NCBI RefSeq assembly: GCF_023061135.1
Contig: NZ_JAKGAN010000007.1
Span: 62,001-126,000, forward strand
Source of the DNA: Chromohalobacter sarecensis
GTDB lineage: Bacteria; Pseudomonadota; Gammaproteobacteria; Pseudomonadales; Halomonadaceae
Direction: 5' to 3'
DNA: 64,000 nt
The notes beneath the pieces are model-generated. The model saw only the letters and a program-made list of their open reading frames with translations, searched no databases and was not told the origin of the DNA. This document shows, one piece after another, positions 1 to 9,494 of this stretch; within the stretch, counting starts at the first letter, position 1, and each line of letters opens with the position of its first letter. Made by a program: the position numbers and the translations under genes.

Positions 1-924
1 GAAGCCGAGCAGTCCGAGGCCGTCGAGCGAGAAGATGACCTCGATCAGCAGCGATCCGGTGAAGAAGATGCCCACCAATGCCGAGGGAAGCCCCGCGATG
101 ATGATCAGCATGGCGTTGCGGAACACGTGTCCGTAGAGCACGCGGCCTTCGCCGGCGCCTTTGGCGCGTGCGGTGAGTACGTATTGTTTATGGATTTCAT
201 CGAGGAAGCTGTTCTTGGTCAGCATGGTGAGCGTGGCGAAGCTGCCGATCGCCGAGGCCAGCACGGGCAGCGCGATGTGCCAGAAATAATCCTGGATCTT
301 GCCCCACCACGACAGATCGGCGAAGTCCGGCGAGGTCAGCCCTCGCAGTGGAAACCAGTCCAGATAACTGCCGCCGGCGAACACCACGATCAGGAAGATA
401 GCGAACAAGAACCCCGGCACGGCGTATCCCACGATGATCAGCCCCGAGGTCCAGACATCGAAGCGCGAGCCGTGACGCAAGGCCTTGCGTATGCCGAGCG
501 GTATCGAGATCGAATACACCAGCAGCGTCGTCCAGAGTCCTAGCGAGATGGACACCGGCAGGCGTTCGACGATCAGGTCGATCACCGGCCGCCCGCGAAA
601 GAAGCTATCGCCGAGATCGAAGGTGGCGTAATCGGCCAGCATGCCGAAGAAGCGTTCCACCGGGGGCTTGTCGAAGCCGAATTGCTTCTCCAGTGCGGCT
701 TCGAGACGTGGGTCGATGCCGCGCGCGTTGCGAGTGTCGCCGCTGGAGGTCTCGCCACCGCCTTCCAGGCGCGTGCTGGCGTTGCTGTCCATGCCCTCGA
801 AACGCGCCAGCATTTGGTCGATGGGGCCGCCCGGCGCGACCTGCACGATAATGAAGTTGAGCAGCAGGATGCCCAGCAGGGTGGGGATCATCAGTAGCAG
901 GCGGCGTAGGACGTAGTTGGCCAT
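1..924 (-). CDS. yejB: YejB-type peptide/microcin C ABC transporter permease (C-terminus outside window)
   Basis: Inner-membrane permease of a YejABEF-type importer for oligopeptides and microcin C-like compounds. I read 308 codons from the ATG at 924 to the left edge without a stop. The family is usually about 360 residues, so roughly 50 C-terminal residues lie outside. The N-terminus ([20 protein letters not shown]) is the typical first membrane helix of a DppB/OppB-type permease. It is followed by a long periplasmic segment (about residues 30-135) typical of YejB and several further hydrophobic helices. An AAGGAAGG-like Shine-Dalgarno lies just before the start. The gene begins 15 bp after the yejA stop, so the two are co-transcribed leftward. 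Confidence 0.93.
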   Translation of the reverse strand, partial: MANYVLRRLLLMIPTLLGILLLNFIIVQVAPGGPIDQMLARFEGMDSNASTRLEGGGETSSGDTRNARGIDPRLEAALEKQFGFDKPPVERFFGMLADYATFDLGDSFFRGRPVIDLIVERLPVSISLGLWTTLLVYSISIPLGIRKALRHGSRFDVWTSGLIIVGYAVPGFLFAIFLIVVFAGGSYLDWFPLRGLTSPDFADLSWWGKIQDYFWHIALPVLASAIGSFATLTMLTKNSFLDEIHKQYVLTARAKGAGEGRVLYGHVFRNAMLIIIAGLPSALVGIFFTGSLLIEVIFSLDGLGLLGF

Positions 925-939
925 GGTCGATATCCTTCC

Positions 940-2775
940 TTAGCGTTCGCCGCGTTGGCGTTGTTCTATCCGCGACGCACGCTGTGGATCGACCCACCAG
1001 CTCGATAGATCGAAGGTATATTCGGGGAATGGCTGGGGATAGCCGAACTTGTCCCACAGCGCCACGCGGGTGCCGTCGAGGTGCCATTGAGGAATGACGT
1101 AGAAACCCCAGCGCAGCACCCGGTCGAGAGCGCGTGCGGCAGCGTCTAGTGCCTGCCGGCTGTCGGCGCGGATCAGGCTGTCGACGAGGCCGTCGATGGC
1201 AGGGTTCTGCAGCCCGATCAAGTTGCGGCTGCGGGGCGCGTCGGCGTAGTCGCTGGTCCAGAATTCACGCTGTTCGTTACCCGGATTGGCGGACTGCGGG
1301 AAACTGCCGAGGATCAGGTCGAAATCGAAGTTGCGCTGGCGCGTCAGGAATTGGTTGACGTCGACCACGCGCAGGTTGGCCTGAATACCGAGGCGCTCGA
1401 GATTTTGGATCAGCGGCAGGGTCACGCGCTCGAACTGGGTGTCGTAGAGCAGAAATTCGAGGCGCAGCGGTCGCTGGGTCTCGCGGTTGATCAGCGTGCC
1501 GTCTTGGACTTCATAGCCGGCGTCGCGCAGCAGCCCCAGTGCCTTTTTCAGGCGCGGTCGCAGCCCCTCGGGTCGGGGCGCGGGCAAGGGGGTGTCGAAG
1601 ACGTCCTGCGGTAAGCGGTCCCGGTAGGGCGCGAGTAGCGCGCGTTCGGCGTCGCTTGGCAGGCCGCTGGCCTCCATCTCGGAGCTTTCGAAGTAGCTAT
1701 CAGTTTCCTCGTAGGCGCCGTAGAAAAGGTGCGTGTTGAGCCAGTCGAAGTCAGTGGCCAAGGTCAATGCTTCGCGCACGCGGCGATCTTGAAATTTCTC
1801 GCGCCGCAGGTTCATGACGAAGGCTTGCATCCCGGCAGGCTGAGCGTCGAGGATGACCATGCGCTTGATGAAGCCTTCCGCGCGAGCGGGGGTATCGTAG
1901 GCGGTGGCCCAGTTCTTGGCGCTGCTTTCGCGTCGCAGGTCGAGATTGCCGGCCTTGAAGGCCTCCAGCGCCACGGTCTGGTCCCGGTAGTAGTCGTAGA
2001 CTAGACGGTCGATATTGTGACGGCCGCGGTTGATGGGCAGGTCGCGTCCCCAGTAGTCCTCGACGCGGCGATAGACGATACGCCGACCTGGGGATAGGCT
2101 TTCGACTGCGTAGGGGCCGGACCCCAGCGGCTTATCCAGCGTCGGCGCGGCGAAGTCGCGCGCGGCCCAATAGTGTTTGGGCAGCACCGGGAGTTGGCCG
2201 AGGATCAAGGGTAACTCGCGCGAATTGTTGTCGCTGAATTCGAAACGTACGGTGTCGTCATCCAGCGCTTCGATCTTGTCGACATCGGCGTAGTAGGCAC
2301 GATAGAACGGCTGGCCTTCGTCACGCAGCAGGCGAAAGCTGAATACCACGTCTTCTGCGGTCACGGGGTGGCCGTCGTGGAAACGCGCTTCCGGGCGCAG
2401 GTCGATTTCCATCCAGTGGCGATCGGGGTCGAGGCGGATGCCGCCTGCGAGCAGCCCATACATGGTGAAGGGCTCATCGGCGCTGGCTTCCATCAAGGTG
2501 TCGTAGACGTGATTCAGGCCGTCGGCCGGATTGCCCTGGATGATGAAGGGGTTGGTCGAGTCGAAGCTACCCTGTGCGGCTTGCCGCATTTCGCCGCCCT
2601 TGGGGGCATCCGGATTGGTGTAGGGCAGGTGCGAGAAGTCATCGCTCAGTGCGGGCGCGTCGTAGAGCGAAATCCCCGCGACGGTTGGCACGTCGGTGGC
2701 CGGCACGGCCAGCGACGCGAAACTAATCGCCCATAGGCAAGAACCCAACAGCAAGTTGAAAGCGAACGAGGGCAT
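940..2775 (-). CDS. yejA: YejA-type extracellular solute-binding protein
   Basis: Periplasmic binding protein (family 5, peptide type) that delivers peptide substrates to the YejB/E/F transporter. There are 611 residues from the ATG at 2775, which has an AAGGA motif 8 bases upstream; a TTG at 2778 is in frame but too close to that motif. An N-terminal signal peptide ends near the Ala-Val-Pro-Ala region (about residue 25). YejA features include 'YTNPDAPKGGEMRQAAQGSF' after the signal, the RFHDGHPVTAEDVVFSF segment of peptide-binding proteins, and a C-terminal WWVDP motif. It is the first gene of a leftward operon with yejB. Family assignment is firm; the exact substrate is not shown by sequence. 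Confidence 0.93.
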   Translation of the reverse strand: MPSFAFNLLLGSCLWAISFASLAVPATDVPTVAGISLYDAPALSDDFSHLPYTNPDAPKGGEMRQAAQGSFDSTNPFIIQGNPADGLNHVYDTLMEASADEPFTMYGLLAGGIRLDPDRHWMEIDLRPEARFHDGHPVTAEDVVFSFRLLRDEGQPFYRAYYADVDKIEALDDDTVRFEFSDNNSRELPLILGQLPVLPKHYWAARDFAAPTLDKPLGSGPYAVESLSPGRRIVYRRVEDYWGRDLPINRGRHNIDRLVYDYYRDQTVALEAFKAGNLDLRRESSAKNWATAYDTPARAEGFIKRMVILDAQPAGMQAFVMNLRREKFQDRRVREALTLATDFDWLNTHLFYGAYEETDSYFESSEMEASGLPSDAERALLAPYRDRLPQDVFDTPLPAPRPEGLRPRLKKALGLLRDAGYEVQDGTLINRETQRPLRLEFLLYDTQFERVTLPLIQNLERLGIQANLRVVDVNQFLTRQRNFDFDLILGSFPQSANPGNEQREFWTSDYADAPRSRNLIGLQNPAIDGLVDSLIRADSRQALDAAARALDRVLRWGFYVIPQWHLDGTRVALWDKFGYPQPFPEYTFDLSSWWVDPQRASRIEQRQRGER

Positions 2776-2880
2776 CAACCGATTCCTTGAAGCAAGATGC
2801 GCAGAGGCCGGTGAAGCACCGGCCCGCTCGCTAGCCTACCCCAGCGGTGTCGCGCTGAGTAGAGGTATCGCTCAATGCGC

Positions 2881-4212
2881 TCAGCGCGAAGCCTGGCGCA
2901 ATGTCAGGCGTTGCCCGGGTTGCAGATAAGCGCTTCGATCGAGTTGGTTCCAGCGTGCCAGGTCGCCGACGCTGACGTTGTGGCGCGCCGCGATACGCGA
3001 CAGGCTGTCGCCCGGCTTGACCCTGACTTCGCGCGTGGCATCGCGACTGGCAAGGCTAGGAGAAGAACCAGCGGTTGGGACCACCAGTGACTGCCCGATG
3101 CGCAATGAATCGCCGCTGAGCGCGTTCTGCTGACGTAATACGCTGACGGGAATGTCATGACGTGCGGCGATGCCGGAGAGCGTATCGCCGCGTTTGACCA
3201 CGTAATGCGCCTTGGCCTGACGCTTCTCGGCGGGCAGCGTATCGAGCTTGGCGAGAAAGCGCTGGCGGCTGTCGGCGGGAATCACCAGCTTGGCGTTCTG
3301 ATCGGGGCGTGTCGCCTCGCGCCGAAAGGCCGGGTTGAGTTCGCGCAGGCGTGACTCGCTGACCCCGGCGAGTCGCGCGGCATCGGTCAGCGCGAGTTGG
3401 CCCTTGGCTTTTACCTGGGCGATGGCAGGGCGATCGGGAATATCGGGCAGGGTGACCGCATAACGCTGTGGGTCGGACACCACCGCCGCCAACGCCAGCA
3501 GCTTGGGCACATAGTCCATGGTTTGATTGGGCAGCGAAAGGTGCCAGTAATCGATGGGCTTGCCTTGGGCGGCGGCCTGCTCACGCGCGCGATTGACTGT
3601 GCCCGCGCCAGCATTGTAAGCCGCCAGGGCAAGCTCGAGATCGCCGTCATACCACTGTGTGGCGAGTGTCTGCAGATAGTCCAGAGCGGCGCCTGTAGAG
3701 GCTACGACATCGCGACGCCCGTCATACCACCATGTATCGGTCAGGCCCATGGCCTCACCAGTGCCTGGCATGAACTGCCATAGACCTGAGGCGCCACCGG
3801 GATGGGCGGCGGTGGGATCGTAAGCGCTTTCGATGAAAGGCAGTAGAGCCAGCTCGGTGGGCATGTCGCGTGCTTCGAGCTGCCGGGTGACCCAGCGTAG
3901 CCAGGGGCGCGCATTCTGGGCCATGCTCGAGACGTATTGAGGATGCGCGGCAAAATAGTCGAGCCATTCCTTGACGCGCGGATTTTCGATGTCGTGGGGC
4001 AGTCCGAAGCCGCGTTTAAGGCGCGTCCAGGTATCGGCCTGCACGGCGCTTTGAAGCTCCAGCGCTTGCCAGAAGGTCGCATGATTCGCCGATGTAGCCG
4101 CGTCGTCGCCGGTCGGTGAGCCGCTGGCCGCTAGCGCGGGCAGGGGCAAGGTGGTCAGGAAAAGACCTCCCGCCAAGCCAAGGACTTGGCGGCGGGTCGA
4201 TCGAACGTGCAT
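2881..4212 (-). CDS. mltD: Membrane-bound lytic murein transglycosylase D-like protein with Tat-type signal
   Basis: Cleaves peptidoglycan glycan strands in the periplasm to give 1,6-anhydromuramyl products. 443 residues. The SLT (family 1) domain covers about residues 105-225, with catalytic Glu near 128 in 'LLPFIESAYDP' and the motif SGLWQFMPGTG. A degenerate LysM-like segment at about 265-315 is followed by two clear LysM repeats at about 337-383 and 395-440. I chose the ATG at 4212 because GAGAGG sits 10 bases upstream; the upstream TTG at 4221 is almost on top of that motif. Odd point: the signal reads STRRQVLGLAGG and ends ALA-A, a twin-arginine pattern without a lipobox, whereas E. coli MltD is a lipoprotein. 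The next gene, gloB, is also next to mltD in E. coli. Confidence 0.93.
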   Translation of the reverse strand: MHVRSTRRQVLGLAGGLFLTTLPLPALAASGSPTGDDAATSANHATFWQALELQSAVQADTWTRLKRGFGLPHDIENPRVKEWLDYFAAHPQYVSSMAQNARPWLRWVTRQLEARDMPTELALLPFIESAYDPTAAHPGGASGLWQFMPGTGEAMGLTDTWWYDGRRDVVASTGAALDYLQTLATQWYDGDLELALAAYNAGAGTVNRAREQAAAQGKPIDYWHLSLPNQTMDYVPKLLALAAVVSDPQRYAVTLPDIPDRPAIAQVKAKGQLALTDAARLAGVSESRLRELNPAFRREATRPDQNAKLVIPADSRQRFLAKLDTLPAEKRQAKAHYVVKRGDTLSGIAARHDIPVSVLRQQNALSGDSLRIGQSLVVPTAGSSPSLASRDATREVRVKPGDSLSRIAARHNVSVGDLARWNQLDRSAYLQPGQRLTLRQASR

Positions 4213-4260
4213 GGGAAGCAAACCTCTCGAAGACTTAGACGGCAGCCGGTGATGGCGTTG

Positions 4261-5028
4261 CTAGAAACGGTTTTTCCATTCGCGCAACGTGGCGAAGGCA
4301 CTGCTGGCGTCGTCGGCGTTACCTTGTTCGGCCACTGCGCTGAGCAGGCCGGGTTGGTCGATGCGCAAGAAGGGATTGATCTGGCGCTCGACGCCGATGT
4401 TGGTGGGCAGCGTGGGGCGTTCTAGCCGGCGTGCTTTTTCGCACTCTTCGAGATAGGCATCCCGCGTGGGGTTGTCGGGCTCGGCGGCTTGGGAGAAACG
4501 CAAGTTGGCCAGCGTATATTCGTGGCCCGCGAACACCATGGTGTCGTCGGGCAATGCCGCGAGGCGTTCGAGTGAGCGCTGCATTTGCGCTGGCTCACCT
4601 TCGAACAAGCGCCCGCACCCGGCCGAGAACATCACGTCGCCGCAGAACAGCAGCCCCGGCGTTCCGGGGGCATAGAACGCGATATGGTCGAGCGTATGGC
4701 CAGGGACTTCGAAGACTTCGAAGCGCCGACCCTGCACGCGGAAGTCGTCGCCGTCGCCAACGGCTTCTTCAACGGCGGGGATGGCCGAATTGTCAGGGCC
4801 TATCACGCGCGGCCCGTAGCGTTTGACCAGCGTTTCGATGCCGCCGGTGTGATCGTGATGATGGTGGGTGACCAGAATCGCCACTAGATTCAGGTTTTCA
4901 TGCTCCAGGTATTCGATGACGGGTTGCGCGTCGCCGGGATCGACGATCGCTACCTTATCGCTGGCATCCTGACGGAGCAGCCAGATATAGTTGTCTTGGA
5001 ACGCGGGAATTGGAATCACGGTCAACAT
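4261..5028 (-). CDS. gloB: Hydroxyacylglutathione hydrolase (glyoxalase II)
   Basis: Hydrolyses S-D-lactoylglutathione to D-lactate and glutathione, the second step of cytosolic methylglyoxal detoxification. 255 residues, the usual bacterial GloB length. The metallo-beta-lactamase metal motif THHHHDHTGG is at residues 54-63 and binds the dinuclear metal centre. Further metal ligands are in 'VPGHTLDHIAFY' and in the GCGRLFEG region. The C-terminal HAGH domain ends with '...REWKNRF'. It starts with MLTVIPIPAFQDNYIW, typical of the family. It lies between mltD (same strand) and the divergent yafS-like gene, the same order as in enterobacteria. Confidence 0.96.
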   Translation of the reverse strand: MLTVIPIPAFQDNYIWLLRQDASDKVAIVDPGDAQPVIEYLEHENLNLVAILVTHHHHDHTGGIETLVKRYGPRVIGPDNSAIPAVEEAVGDGDDFRVQGRRFEVFEVPGHTLDHIAFYAPGTPGLLFCGDVMFSAGCGRLFEGEPAQMQRSLERLAALPDDTMVFAGHEYTLANLRFSQAAEPDNPTRDAYLEECEKARRLERPTLPTNIGVERQINPFLRIDQPGLLSAVAEQGNADDASSAFATLREWKNRF

Positions 5029-5142
5029 AATACGCTAGACCTCGGCAAACGTCGGAAACACGCCTATCGTCACCACGGCACACGCATATGCGATGGCGGA
5101 CGGCAGCGTAAAATGCGACAACCTTGGGGGGAATGGGCCACC

Positions 5143-5946
5143 GTGTCAAATTCGCACATGACAATGACGCTGGCGCACGCCGTCCGCGAGGGGCGTCGCT
5201 TCTGGGGCTCCGAGGACGGCGTTGCCTTATGGCAGGCACAGCGTGCGTGTCTGGGCCCGCTCTGCGAGTCGCGCTTCGGATCCCACAGCCTGCAACTCGG
5301 CATGGCCTCGCGGTTGACCGATATGTGCCCCATTCGCCATGCGATGAGTTGGGCGCCGACGCGCGCCTTGGCTCAGGATGATGCTACCTTGGTGTGCGAT
5401 CCCAGCGCCTTGCCGCTTGCCGATGAAAGCCTCGATCTCGTGCTGGTGCATCATCTGTTGGAGGTGATGCCCGACGCGCACCATCTGGTGCGCGAGGCCG
5501 CACGGGTCACGCGCGATGATGGCTTGCTGGTCATGATGGGCTGGAACCCCTTCGGTGCCGATGCCCTGGGGCATTTGTCCCCTGCCAATCGGCGTCGTTG
5601 GCCCTGCAAGGGACACTGGCGTCGCAGCGGTCGGCTTCGGGAGTGGCTGGCGTTTGTCGATTTCGAGATCGACCGCGTAGACTACTGCGGCTTTCGCCTG
5701 CCCGGCGGGCATATTCATAACTTGGGGCTCGAAACGCTGGGGCGTCGCTATAACCTGCCCTTTGGGGGGTGTTATCTGATCGTGGCCCGGCGTAAGAAGA
5801 TCCCTGTACAGCCGCTGCGCACCTCGCTGCGCCGCGATTCGATGGCGGGCAATTGGCTCGGCCCCGCCGCGCTTCATCGCGATCACGGCGGGCGTTCGCG
5901 CCACGCCACGCACGCCCACGACGATAGGATGGCCGAGGTTGACTGA
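5143..5946 (+). CDS. yafS: YafS-like SAM-dependent methyltransferase
   Basis: Class I methyltransferase-like protein of unknown substrate. About 267 residues from a GTG at 5143, which has a G-rich stretch about 10 bases upstream; an ATG at 5158 is an alternative. The Methyltransf_11-like core is visible: '[19 protein letters not shown]' is the motif IV/post-motif region after the binding strand. A conserved 'WNPFG' and '[20 protein letters not shown]' follow. The C-terminal 35 residues are charged and histidine-rich and look poorly conserved. It sits between divergent gloB and rnhA, the position of yafS in E. coli. Its stop overlaps an alternative TTG start of rnhA, so translation may be coupled. 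The role is not established by sequence. Confidence 0.85.
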   Translation: MSNSHMTMTLAHAVREGRRFWGSEDGVALWQAQRACLGPLCESRFGSHSLQLGMASRLTDMCPIRHAMSWAPTRALAQDDATLVCDPSALPLADESLDLVLVHHLLEVMPDAHHLVREAARVTRDDGLLVMMGWNPFGADALGHLSPANRRRWPCKGHWRRSGRLREWLAFVDFEIDRVDYCGFRLPGGHIHNLGLETLGRRYNLPFGGCYLIVARRKKIPVQPLRTSLRRDSMAGNWLGPAALHRDHGGRSRHATHAHDDRMAEVD

Positions 5947-5965
5947 CACTCCCAGCGTGGGCGAC

Positions 5966-6433
5966 ATGCCCCACGTGACCATTTATACCGACGGCGCCTG
6001 TCGCGGTAACCCTGGCCCCGGCGGCTGGGGGGCGGTGCTGCGTTACGGTCAGCACGAGAAAACTCTCAACGGCGGCGAGGCCGAGACCACCAACAACCGC
6101 ATGGAACTGACGGCCGCGATTCAGGCGCTGCGGCTCTTGTCGCGTTCCTGCGAAGTGGCGCTATGGACCGATTCCGAGTACCTGCGCAAGGGGATTACCC
6201 AGTGGGTCCATGGCTGGATCAAGCGTGGCTGGAAGACCGCCGCCAAACAGCCAGTCAAAAACGCCGAGCTGTGGCGTGAACTACTCGAGGAAACTCAGCG
6301 CCATCGCATCGAATGGCACTGGGTCAAAGGACACAGTGGCCACGAAGGTAACGAACTGGCCGATACGCTCGCTAACGCCGCCACCGACGATATCCAGGCG
6401 GCTCAGCGGCGGACCATGGCAGGAGAAGAGTAA
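5966..6433 (+). CDS. rnhA: Ribonuclease HI
   Basis: Endonuclease that removes the RNA strand of RNA:DNA hybrids, including R-loops and lagging-strand primers. 155 residues from the ATG at 5966; this start aligns with the usual N-terminus ([20 protein letters not shown]). An upstream TTG at 5939 would add nine residues. The catalytic DEDD carboxylates are present: Asp9 (YTDGA), Glu47 (NNRMEL), Asp69 (WTDSEY) and the Asp near 133 (GNELAD). The basic protrusion WIKRGWKT is also present. It is followed after 3 bp by dnaQ, the same pairing as in many gammaproteobacteria. Confidence 0.97.
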   Translation: MPHVTIYTDGACRGNPGPGGWGAVLRYGQHEKTLNGGEAETTNNRMELTAAIQALRLLSRSCEVALWTDSEYLRKGITQWVHGWIKRGWKTAAKQPVKNAELWRELLEETQRHRIEWHWVKGHSGHEGNELADTLANAATDDIQAAQRRTMAGEE

Positions 6434-6436
6434 GCA

Positions 6437-7198
6437 ATGCGTCAGATCGTACTGGACACTGAAACGACCGGCATCGACCCCAAGGAAGGTCATCGTCTGA
6501 TCGAGATCGGGGCGGTGGAGGTGGTCAATCGCCGACTGACCGGCAACAACTTCCATCAATACATCAACCCCGAGCGCGATATCGAGCCCGAGGCCGTGGA
6601 GATACACGGCATCACCAATGAGCACGTCGCCGACGAGCCGGTGTTCGCGGATGTTGCCGATGCCTTCTGGGAGTATATCCGCGGCGCCGAGCTGGTGATT
6701 CACAACGCGGCGTTCGACGTCGGCTTCATCGATCATGAATTCGGCTTGCTACAGAACAAACGTGGCGGGCCGCGGTTGGGGCCGGTCGCCGAGCACTGCG
6801 GTGTGCTCGATACGCTGGGTATGGCGCGCAAGCTGCACCCTGGGCAGCGCAATAGCCTGGATGCGCTGTGCAAGCGGTATGGTATCGATAACGGTCGCCG
6901 GGTTCTCCACGGCGCGTTGCTGGATGCGGAAATTCTGTCCGATGTCTACCTGGCGATGACCGGGGGGCAGACGGCACTTTCGTTAGCCGGCGTCGAAGCT
7001 GCCGCTGGCGGCGATGCGGATGACGCGAATAGCGTCAGCGGCATTCGGCGCGTGGCGCGGGAGGGGCTGACGCTGGCGGTGACGCGGCTCAGCGAAGCAG
7101 AATTGAATGCCCATCGAACCAAGCTCGATAGCATTCGCCAGGCGGCGGGCGAGTGTCATTGGGATGCATTGGACGAGGCGACGCAGGGGCCGTCATGA
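6437..7198 (+). CDS. dnaQ: DNA polymerase III epsilon subunit (3'-5' proofreading exonuclease)
   Basis: Proofreading subunit of the replicative polymerase core. 253 residues. DEDDh exonuclease motifs: Exo I 'VLDTETTGID' (Asp7 and Glu9), Exo II 'VIHNAAFDVGFID', and Exo III with the His/Asp pair in 'GRRVLHGALLDAEIL'. The C-terminal tail (about 180-253) is the less conserved alpha-subunit-binding region, preceded by an Ala/Gly/Asp-rich linker. It starts 3 bp after rnhA, and its stop overlaps the nudC start in an ATGA, which suggests coupled translation. Confidence 0.97.
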   Translation: MRQIVLDTETTGIDPKEGHRLIEIGAVEVVNRRLTGNNFHQYINPERDIEPEAVEIHGITNEHVADEPVFADVADAFWEYIRGAELVIHNAAFDVGFIDHEFGLLQNKRGGPRLGPVAEHCGVLDTLGMARKLHPGQRNSLDALCKRYGIDNGRRVLHGALLDAEILSDVYLAMTGGQTALSLAGVEAAAGGDADDANSVSGIRRVAREGLTLAVTRLSEAELNAHRTKLDSIRQAAGECHWDALDEATQGPS

Positions 7199-7989
7199 CG
7201 ACCACTTCGACACCGGCATTCGTGAGAGAGTTGCCCGGCGCGGAAACGCCGCGTTGGGGTTATTGGATTCGTTTCGGCGAGACGGGCATCGCCCCCGGTG
7301 AAGAGGCGGGCATTCTTCAGTCACCCGGTGCCTGGCCGGAGCAGGCTATGCCGCTGGGAATGTGGCAAGGCTTGCCGGTTGCGATGGCGCACGAGAGTGG
7401 CGAGGCGAGCTGGCCTGCAGCGCGTGATTGGCTAGCGCGCTTGCCTGCTGCGCAGGGCGATCTATTGGCCACGGCGCTGCAGGTGTCGGCCTGGGCGCGC
7501 GATCATCGTTTTTGTGGGCGCTGCGGAACACCGATGCAGCGTCTATCGCACGAGTTTGCCATGCAGTGCAAAGCGTGTGGTCATCGCAGCTATCCGCGTA
7601 TCTCGCCGTGCATTATTACCTTGGTTACCCATGGACGGGACCTGTTGCTGGCGCGCAACGCGCGTTTTCCTGCGCGGCGTTACTCCACCCTGGCGGGGTT
7701 CATCGAGCCGGGGGAAACTGCTGAGGACGCCGTGCGCCGTGAAGTTCACGAGGAAGTCGGGGTCGAGATCGGTCGGGTCCGTTTCTTTCGCAGCCAGTCA
7801 TGGCCGTTTCCGCATTCACTGATGCTGGGGTTCTTCGCCGAAGCGGCCAGTCGGCGCATCCGCATCGATGGCGTAGAAATCGCCGATGCCGCTTGGTTCA
7901 CGCCGCGTCATTTGCCGGAGCTGCCCCCCAGCCATTCGATCTCGCGTCAGTTGATCGAGACGCACCTCAGCGCAGTGGCGATGCGCTGA
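7195..7989 (+). CDS. nudC: NAD(+)/NADH diphosphatase (RNA NAD-decapping hydrolase)
   Basis: Nudix hydrolase that splits NADH to NMNH and AMP and removes NAD caps from RNA 5' ends. 264 residues from the ATG that overlaps the dnaQ stop. A zinc ribbon uses Cys107, Cys110, Cys125 and Cys128 (CGRC...CKAC). The Nudix box runs from about residue 169 to 191 (GFIEPGETAEDAVRREVHEE), and the NADH-specific SQSWPFPHS motif follows at about 200-208. It is the last gene of the yafS-rnhA-dnaQ-nudC run. Confidence 0.96.
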   Translation: MTTTSTPAFVRELPGAETPRWGYWIRFGETGIAPGEEAGILQSPGAWPEQAMPLGMWQGLPVAMAHESGEASWPAARDWLARLPAAQGDLLATALQVSAWARDHRFCGRCGTPMQRLSHEFAMQCKACGHRSYPRISPCIITLVTHGRDLLLARNARFPARRYSTLAGFIEPGETAEDAVRREVHEEVGVEIGRVRFFRSQSWPFPHSLMLGFFAEAASRRIRIDGVEIADAAWFTPRHLPELPPSHSISRQLIETHLSAVAMR

Positions 7990-8025
7990 GAGATGTCATG
8001 GCGTGGAAATGCGGAGAGGGAAGAA

Positions 8026-8343
8026 TTAGCCGCTGGGGAACAGGCTGGTGAGCTTGGTGGCCAGCATGACATTGCCGGCGGCCTTTAGCTTGCCGCTCAT
8101 GAAGGCTTGCATACCGTTGATCTCGCCGTTCATTACGCCTTTCAACGTTTCGGTGTCGGTGGTCAGGCTGACGGAAGGGTCGTCGTGCTCGCCTTGTTGG
8201 ACGTCCAGGGTGCCGTCCTGAACATGCAGGTAATAGTCTTCGGCGTCGCTGATGTGGAACTGGAAAATATCATTCATGCCCCGTGCGGCGGCAGGATCGA
8301 AGCGCGACTGAAGTTTTTCGATGACGGTACTGGCGTCGGCCAT
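8026..8343 (-). CDS. SCP2 sterol-binding domain protein
   Basis: Single-domain SCP2-like protein of 105 residues. The family forms a hydrophobic cavity that binds acyl or sterol-like lipids; the bacterial role is unclear. Visible features are 'QFHISDAEDYYLHVQDGTLD', the 'PSVSLTTDTETLKGVMNGE' segment, and the C-terminal 'GKLKAAGNVMLATKLTSLFP', where family members have the cavity-lining helix. It is convergent with nudC and divergent from sohB. No operon partner is apparent. Confidence 0.88.
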   Translation of the reverse strand: MADASTVIEKLQSRFDPAAARGMNDIFQFHISDAEDYYLHVQDGTLDVQQGEHDDPSVSLTTDTETLKGVMNGEINGMQAFMSGKLKAAGNVMLATKLTSLFPSG

Positions 8344-8444
8344 GATCGGTCACTCTGTGGTGTTGATGGAAGCTCCCAGCCTATTTCAAACAAATGTTTC
8401 ATACAAGAGCTGCATCGATTGTCATCCAAGCATGAGGAAGCGAC

Positions 8445-9494
8445 GTGATTGAATGGATAGCGGAATACGCCTTGTTCGCCGCCAAGTTGGCGACACTGGT
8501 CATCGCCCTGGGCGTTCTGGTTGTGCTGGTGGTCTCCCTCAAGCAGCGCGCCAGCGGACAAGGCGAGGATGCCCGTCTGCGCGTGGTGGCGTTGAATGAG
8601 CGCCAGCGGCGGCGGCGTGAATCGTTGCGCTTGGCTGCCATGGCACCAGCACAGCGGCGGCGCGCACAAAAGATGTTACGCAAGCAGGAAAAAGCACGTC
8701 GCAAAGGAAAGAATGACACCCCTGACGAGGTGGCATCGCGTGTATGGGTGCTCGATTTCGATGGCGATCTCAAGGCGTCACGCACCCCACAGCTTGCAGA
8801 GCAGGTCTCGCTGTTGCTGGGTGAATTGCAGGCCGAAGATGAAGTGGTCGTGCGTCTCACCTCAGGCGGCGGTCTGGTGCATTCCTATGGACTCGCCGCG
8901 GCCCAGCTCGACCGGCTGCGTGATGCGGGGGCGCATCTTACCGTGTGCGTGGATAAGGTCGCCGCCAGCGGGGGCTACATGATGGCCTGCTGCGCGCATC
9001 GCTTGATCGCGGCGCCGTTCGCCGTTATCGGATCGATCGGCGTGGTCGCGCAGGTGCCCAATGTGCATCGCCTGCTCAAGAAGCACGATATCGATGTGGA
9101 GCTGCTCACGGCGGGGCGTTACAAGCGGACCTTGACCGTGCTCGGGGAAAATACCGACGAAGGCCGCGCCAAGTTTCTCGACGATTTGCAGGAAACCCAT
9201 GATCTCTTCAAGCGTTACGTCGGTGAGCGGCGTCCGGCGCTGGATATCGACAAGGTGGCGACTGGCGAAATCTGGTATGGCCGCCAGGCCCTTGAGGATG
9301 GCTTGATCGATGAGATTGCCACCAGTGATGGCTATCTTGCGACGCGCATGATGGAGGCGCGGGTCCTGCATGTGACGCTAGAACCGCGCCATTCGCTGTT
9401 GCAGCGTGTCGGCGTGGGAGCTTCGATGGGCGTCGAGCGTCTCGGGGATCGCGTCATGGAACGCCTGGAAGCTAGCGGTTGGCAGCGGCGCTGA
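8445..9494 (+). CDS. sohB: Inner-membrane peptidase SohB (S49 family)
   Basis: Membrane-anchored serine peptidase of the signal peptide peptidase A family, with the active site in the periplasm by family analogy. 349 residues from a GTG with GAGGAAG 4-5 bases upstream. An N-terminal helix (about 8-31) is followed by a basic, coiled stretch (about 50-90). The S49 core has Ser175 in 'KVAASGGYMMA' and Lys227 in 'TAGRYKRTLT' as the Ser/Lys dyad. The last codons and the stop form the left arm of a terminator hairpin, so the gene ends exactly at its transcription stop. Confidence 0.94.
   Translation: MIEWIAEYALFAAKLATLVIALGVLVVLVVSLKQRASGQGEDARLRVVALNERQRRRRESLRLAAMAPAQRRRAQKMLRKQEKARRKGKNDTPDEVASRVWVLDFDGDLKASRTPQLAEQVSLLLGELQAEDEVVVRLTSGGGLVHSYGLAAAQLDRLRDAGAHLTVCVDKVAASGGYMMACCAHRLIAAPFAVIGSIGVVAQVPNVHRLLKKHDIDVELLTAGRYKRTLTVLGENTDEGRAKFLDDLQETHDLFKRYVGERRPALDIDKVATGEIWYGRQALEDGLIDEIATSDGYLATRMMEARVLHVTLEPRHSLLQRVGVGASMGVERLGDRVMERLEASGWQRR

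Noticed and set aside
2806-2824. GGCCGGT/ACCGGCC stem between mltD and yejA as a terminator
   Set aside because: A perfect 7-bp stem but no T-run on the minus strand; its function is unclear, so it is not listed as a terminator.
4900-5142. Upstream extension of the yafS-like frame
   Set aside because: It runs over the gloB start on the other strand and has no family similarity; a GTG at 5143 with an upstream G-rich site gives a normal length.
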